Origin: an uncultured Eggerthellaceae bacterium
GTDB taxonomy: Bacteria > Actinomycetota > Coriobacteriia > Coriobacteriales > Eggerthellaceae
Direction: 5' to 3'
Assembly: GCA_948829205.1 (NCBI GenBank)
Contig: CAQLOA010000018.1
Location: 1 to 14,894 of the forward strand
Length of the DNA: 14,894 nucleotides
Below are positions 12,563 through 14,894 of the stretch, one piece after another (the first letter of the stretch is position 1; each line of letters starts with the position of its first letter). The position numbers and the translations under genes were made by a program. Under the pieces are notes generated by a model. The model was not told where the DNA came from, ran no database searches, and worked only from the letters and a program-made list of their open reading frames with translations.

Positions 12563-12656
12563 GGGACGTTCCTAAAAGCGCATTTTGCGATGCCTGCGAA
12601 CCCGGCGCCTGCTTTTAGGGTCGATGCGCTTTTAGGAGCGTCCCATAGGCGCATCA
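12551..12656. repeat. Long inverted repeat (30-bp arms, 40-nt loop) between corC-like gene and trkA
   Basis: The left arm (12554-12583) and right arm (12624-12653) are complementary at 29 of 30 positions, the exception being a T-G wobble. Three further outer pairs (TGG with TCA) extend it to 33 positions. The loop (12584-12623) holds another copy of GCTTTTAGG (12611-12619), identical to a part of the right arm (12628-12636), so CCTAAAAGC of the left arm (12571-12579) has two possible partners. There is no T-tract after it, so it is not a standard terminator. It sits 6 bp upstream of the TACAAT assigned to trkA. It may be a palindromic repeat element, a strong RNA hairpin between two operons, or a regulatory structure. 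Confidence 0.85.
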
Positions 12657-12661
12657 GCCGC

Positions 12662-12667
12662 TACAAT
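12662..12667 (+). promoter_or_regulatory. Candidate -10 box for trkA-trkA-purB
   Basis: TACAAT lies 31 bp before the trkA ATG and just beyond the right arm of the long inverted repeat. At normal spacing its -35 region would fall inside that arm, where no consensus hexamer is seen. Confidence 0.42.
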
Positions 12668-12697
12668 TGAACCACGGCGACGAATTGGGTGGTGTTG

Positions 12698-13360
12698 ATG
12701 AGCAACGTGATCATAGTCGGATGCGGCCGCGTCGGGTCGCAGCTGGCCAACATGCTTTCCGACAACGGCGACAACGTCTGCTGCATAGACCGCTCGGCTG
12801 ACGCCTTCGCCAACCTGGGGCGCAACTTCAACGGCAACACCCTGCAGGGAGTCGGTTTCGACGAGGACGTGCTGCTGCGCGCGGGCGTCGAGGAATGCGA
12901 CGTCCTCGCTGCCGTGACGCAGTACGACAACGCGAACCTCATGTGCGCCGAGGTGGCCGGAAGGCTGTTCGGGGTGAGGCACGTCATCGCCCGCCTGTAC
13001 AACCCCGACCACGAGAACGCCTACTCGCAGCTGGGAATAGACTACGTGTGCGGCACGTCGCTGGTGGCCGACGAGATATTCTCGAAGGTGGTGTCGGGCC
13101 ACGGCTCGCACGTGGCAAGCTTCAGCGACATAGAGGTCGTCGAGTTCTCCCTGGTTCTGAAGGGCGTCGAGGCGCCTCGGAGCATTCGCGTGTCCGACCT
13201 CGAGGTCGAGCACGAGATACGCGTGGTCGCCTTCGAGAGGGCCGACGGCTCGGCGTCCTCGATACCTTCAGAGGACTCGGTGCTGTACAACGGCGACAAG
13301 GTGCTGGTCAGCGTCAAGCTGGACGCTGTGGACCAGCTCGACAAATACATCCAGGACTAG
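12698..13360 (+). CDS. TrkA-family potassium channel/transporter regulatory subunit, first copy
   Basis: This 220-residue cytoplasmic protein gates a K+ transporter in response to nucleotides. The RCK_N Rossmann domain begins MSNVIIVGCGRVGSQLA (GxGxxG at 8-13), with D31 at the end of the second strand (CCIDRS) suited to NAD(H) binding. TQYDNANLMCAEVA is the conserved mid-domain segment. An RCK_C domain occupies the C-terminal third. Escherichia TrkA is a fusion of two such units (458 residues); here each unit is separate, as in KtrA-type systems. ATG 12698 is preferred over GTG 12689 because GGGTGG lies just upstream and the family N-terminus starts there. A second copy follows after 8 bp. 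No TrkH or KtrB membrane subunit is in the window. Confidence 0.93.
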   Translation: MSNVIIVGCGRVGSQLANMLSDNGDNVCCIDRSADAFANLGRNFNGNTLQGVGFDEDVLLRAGVEECDVLAAVTQYDNANLMCAEVAGRLFGVRHVIARLYNPDHENAYSQLGIDYVCGTSLVADEIFSKVVSGHGSHVASFSDIEVVEFSLVLKGVEAPRSIRVSDLEVEHEIRVVAFERADGSASSIPSEDSVLYNGDKVLVSVKLDAVDQLDKYIQD

Positions 13361-13368
13361 GCGGGGCC

Positions 13369-14040
13369 ATGTACATCGTCATAGTGGGCGGAGGAAAGGT
13401 TGGATCGTACCTGGCGCAGGTGCTGCTGTCCAGCCACAACGAGGTAGCCATCATCGAGGACAACCAGAAGTCGGCGTCGCTTCTGTCGCTTATGCTGGAG
13501 GGACAGTACCTCATAATAAACGGCGACGGATGCGACTCCCGCTATCAGGAAGACGCCGGAATCAGGCGCGCCGACGTGTTCGTGGCCGCCACGGGACAGG
13601 ACGACACGAACCTGGTGGCCTGCGAGATCGCCCAGAGGGTCTTCCACGTTCCCAGGGCCATTGCCCGCGTCAACAGCCCGAAGAACCTGCGCATCTTCCG
13701 CGAGGTGGGGATCGAGTGCGTGTCTTCCACCACGCTGATCGCCAACCTCATCGAGGAGGAGGCCCTGATGGGGTCGGTATCGGTCGTGTCGTCGCTCACG
13801 CATGGCAACGTCTCGCTCTCCGAGTTCTCGATAGGCCACATGAAAAGGCACTCCGACGAGGACGGCGTCGCCATCGGGGACATAGACATGCCGGAAGGAT
13901 CGCTCATAGTGGGCGTCGCCTACGAGGACGACGCGGAGGTGGCAAGCCCTGGCATCCGGCTCTACCCCGGCGACCAGGTGATCGTGGTCGCCGACAACGA
14001 GGTGCTCGACGAAGTGCGAGCGGTATTCCGCTCTCTGTGA
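13369..14040 (+). CDS. TrkA-family potassium channel/transporter regulatory subunit, second copy
   Basis: This 223-residue protein has the same RCK_N plus RCK_C layout as its upstream neighbour but is clearly diverged. It starts MYIVIVGGGKVGSYLAQVLL (nucleotide loop GGGKVG at 7-12) and has E30 (AIIEDN) at the position of D31 in the first copy, so nucleotide preference may differ. NGDGCDSRYQEDAGIRRADVFVAATGQDDTNLVAC is typical TrkA. The RCK_C part ends RLYPGDQVIVVADNEVLDEVRAVF. The ATG is 8 bp after the upstream stop, with GGCGGGG as ribosome binding site. The in-frame reading that continues upstream through the first trkA is a shadow. The two proteins probably assemble together on one membrane partner. 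Confidence 0.93.
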   Translation: MYIVIVGGGKVGSYLAQVLLSSHNEVAIIEDNQKSASLLSLMLEGQYLIINGDGCDSRYQEDAGIRRADVFVAATGQDDTNLVACEIAQRVFHVPRAIARVNSPKNLRIFREVGIECVSSTTLIANLIEEEALMGSVSVVSSLTHGNVSLSEFSIGHMKRHSDEDGVAIGDIDMPEGSLIVGVAYEDDAEVASPGIRLYPGDQVIVVADNEVLDEVRAVFRSL

Positions 14041-14043
14041 TAC

Positions 14044-14063
14044 TTCGGCTTTGGACGGCCGAA
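14044..14063 (+). other. Small hairpin ahead of the purB ribosome binding site
   Basis: TTCGGC (14044-14049) and GCCGAA (14058-14063) can form a 6-bp stem with an 8-nt loop, ending 5 bp before the GGAAAGGAA ribosome binding site. No T-tract follows, so it is not a terminator. It may be chance. Confidence 0.25.
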
Positions 14064-14080
14064 CGAAGGAAAGGAACGTC

Positions 14081-14894
14081 ATGATCGACCGTTACACGCG
14101 CCCGAAGATGGGCGGCATCTGGGAGTTCCAGAACAAGTTCGACATCTGGCGCGAGATCGAGGTGCTTGCCTGCGAGGCCCAGGCCGAGCTCGGCCAGTGC
14201 GGCATCACGAAGGAGGAGGCGCGCTGGATCCGCGACCATGCCGCGGCGGACGCCGAGCGCATCTCCGAGATAGAGAAGACGACCAACCACGACGTCATCG
14301 CCTTCACCACGAACATGGCCGAGAACATCGACGCAGGCATCCCCGAGGGCGCGGAGAAGCCCAGCCGTTGGGTCCATTACGGCATGACCTCGTCCGATCT
14401 GGGCGACACGGCGCTAAGCTACCAGGTCGTGCAGTCCATCGACATCATCGTCGACGACATACGCAAGCTGGGGTCCATCTGCAAAAAGCGCGCGTTCGAG
14501 CTGCGCGACGCCCTGTGCGTGGGCCGCACCCACGGCATCCATGCCGAGCCCATGACGTTCGGGATGAAGTTCGGAAGCTGGGCCTGGGCGCTGAAGCGCT
14601 GCGAGGTGCGCATGCAGCAGGCCCGCGAGGTGGCCGCGGTCGGGGCAATATCGGGCGCAGTGGGAACGTATTCCAGCATCGACCCGTTCGTCGAGCAGTA
14701 CGTCTGCGACAAGCTGGGACTGGCCTGCGACCCGCTTTCCACGCAGGTGCTTGCGCGCGACCGACACGCGCAGGTGGCGTCGGCGCTCGCAGTCACCGCA
14801 TCCCCCCTCGAAAGCATCGCGATGCAGGTGCGCCTGCTTCAGCAGTCCGACGTGATCGAGGCTGAGGAGCCGTTCACGAAGGGGCAGAAGGGGT
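14081..14894 (+). CDS. purB: Adenylosuccinate lyase PurB, N-terminal part (3' truncated by window)
   Basis: PurB catalyses two fumarate-releasing steps of purine synthesis: SAICAR to AICAR and adenylosuccinate to AMP. The 271 visible residues start MIDRYTRPKMGGIWEFQNKFDIW, a classic PurB N-terminus. H70 in KTTNHDVIAF and H151 in VGRTHGIHAEPMTFG match catalytic histidines (H68 and H141 of the Bacillus enzyme). The fumarase-superfamily signature with the mobile catalytic serine (SSxMPxKxNP) should begin just past the edge; the window ends at AEEPFTKGQKG. The reading frame is open to the last base. GGAAAGGAA before the ATG is a good ribosome binding site. It is 40 bp downstream of the second trkA with no terminator between them, so it is likely cotranscribed with the trkA pair. 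Confidence 0.95.
   Translation, partial: MIDRYTRPKMGGIWEFQNKFDIWREIEVLACEAQAELGQCGITKEEARWIRDHAAADAERISEIEKTTNHDVIAFTTNMAENIDAGIPEGAEKPSRWVHYGMTSSDLGDTALSYQVVQSIDIIVDDIRKLGSICKKRAFELRDALCVGRTHGIHAEPMTFGMKFGSWAWALKRCEVRMQQAREVAAVGAISGAVGTYSSIDPFVEQYVCDKLGLACDPLSTQVLARDRHAQVASALAVTASPLESIAMQVRLLQQSDVIEAEEPFTKGQKG

Noticed and set aside
12895..13368. N-terminal extension of the second trkA through the first
   Set aside because: The extension is an Arg/Gly-rich shadow; the family N-terminus starts exactly at ATG 13369.
1..14894. CRISPR arrays, transposases, phage genes, toxin-antitoxin or defence systems
   Set aside because: No repeat-spacer pattern and no such protein motifs were seen in any plausible reading frame.

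Overview
The window is GC-rich, gene-dense bacterial chromosome, and every gene I can support lies on the + strand. The gene set (cytochrome bd, indolepyruvate:ferredoxin oxidoreductase, split TrkA proteins, a DUF6020-like membrane protein) and the family-typical motifs suggest an anaerobic member of the Actinomycetota, most likely class Coriobacteriia (Eggerthellaceae-like). That placement is an inference from protein style, not from a marker gene. ATA isoleucine codons are common in several genes despite the high GC. No stretch longer than about 300 bases lacks a gene; the longest gaps are about 180 bp (12521-12697), 126 bp (7698-7823) and 108 bp (1845-1952).

Layout. 1-402 is the C-terminal end of a radical-SAM coproporphyrinogen III oxidase-like protein. 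407-856 is a short A24-type prepilin peptidase. 918-1844 is a cysteine synthase-family enzyme with a TTG start. 1953-2028 is tRNA-Phe(GAA), with its own promoter and a strong Rho-independent terminator. About 2092-4089 is a large multi-pass membrane protein whose cytoplasmic linker is encoded by DNA packed with inverted repeats. 4046-7697 is a tightly coupled block: purE, then iorA and iorB (1-bp and 4-bp overlaps). 7824-10456 is cydAB (4-bp overlap). 10522-11628 is a low-complexity, two-TM DUF4190-like protein. 11690-12520 is a soluble CorC-like CBS protein. 12551-12656 is a long inverted repeat with a 40-nt loop. 12698-14040 holds two tandem single-unit TrkA proteins. From 14081 to the window edge is the first part of purB.

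How the genes may work together. IorAB converts aryl pyruvates (from aromatic amino acids) to aryl-acetyl-CoA and reduced ferredoxin; it should be oxygen-labile. CydAB next door is a high-affinity quinol oxidase able to remove traces of oxygen. PurE and PurB are both de novo purine enzymes but sit about 9.5 kb apart here, PurE coupled to iorAB and PurB placed after trkA. The TrkA pair and the CorC-like protein belong to cation homeostasis, but no membrane partner (TrkH/KtrB) is in the window.

Most of the window is ordinary core metabolism. The most unusual items are two non-coding-looking palindromic structures: the inverted-repeat-rich DNA that reads in frame through the DUF6020-like gene (about 2316-2515), and the 30-bp-arm inverted repeat before trkA, which has an alternative pairing partner in its loop and a small Cys-rich reading frame across it. 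Neither amounts to a demonstrated new system; both can be tested by genome-wide repeat searches and comparison with orthologues.
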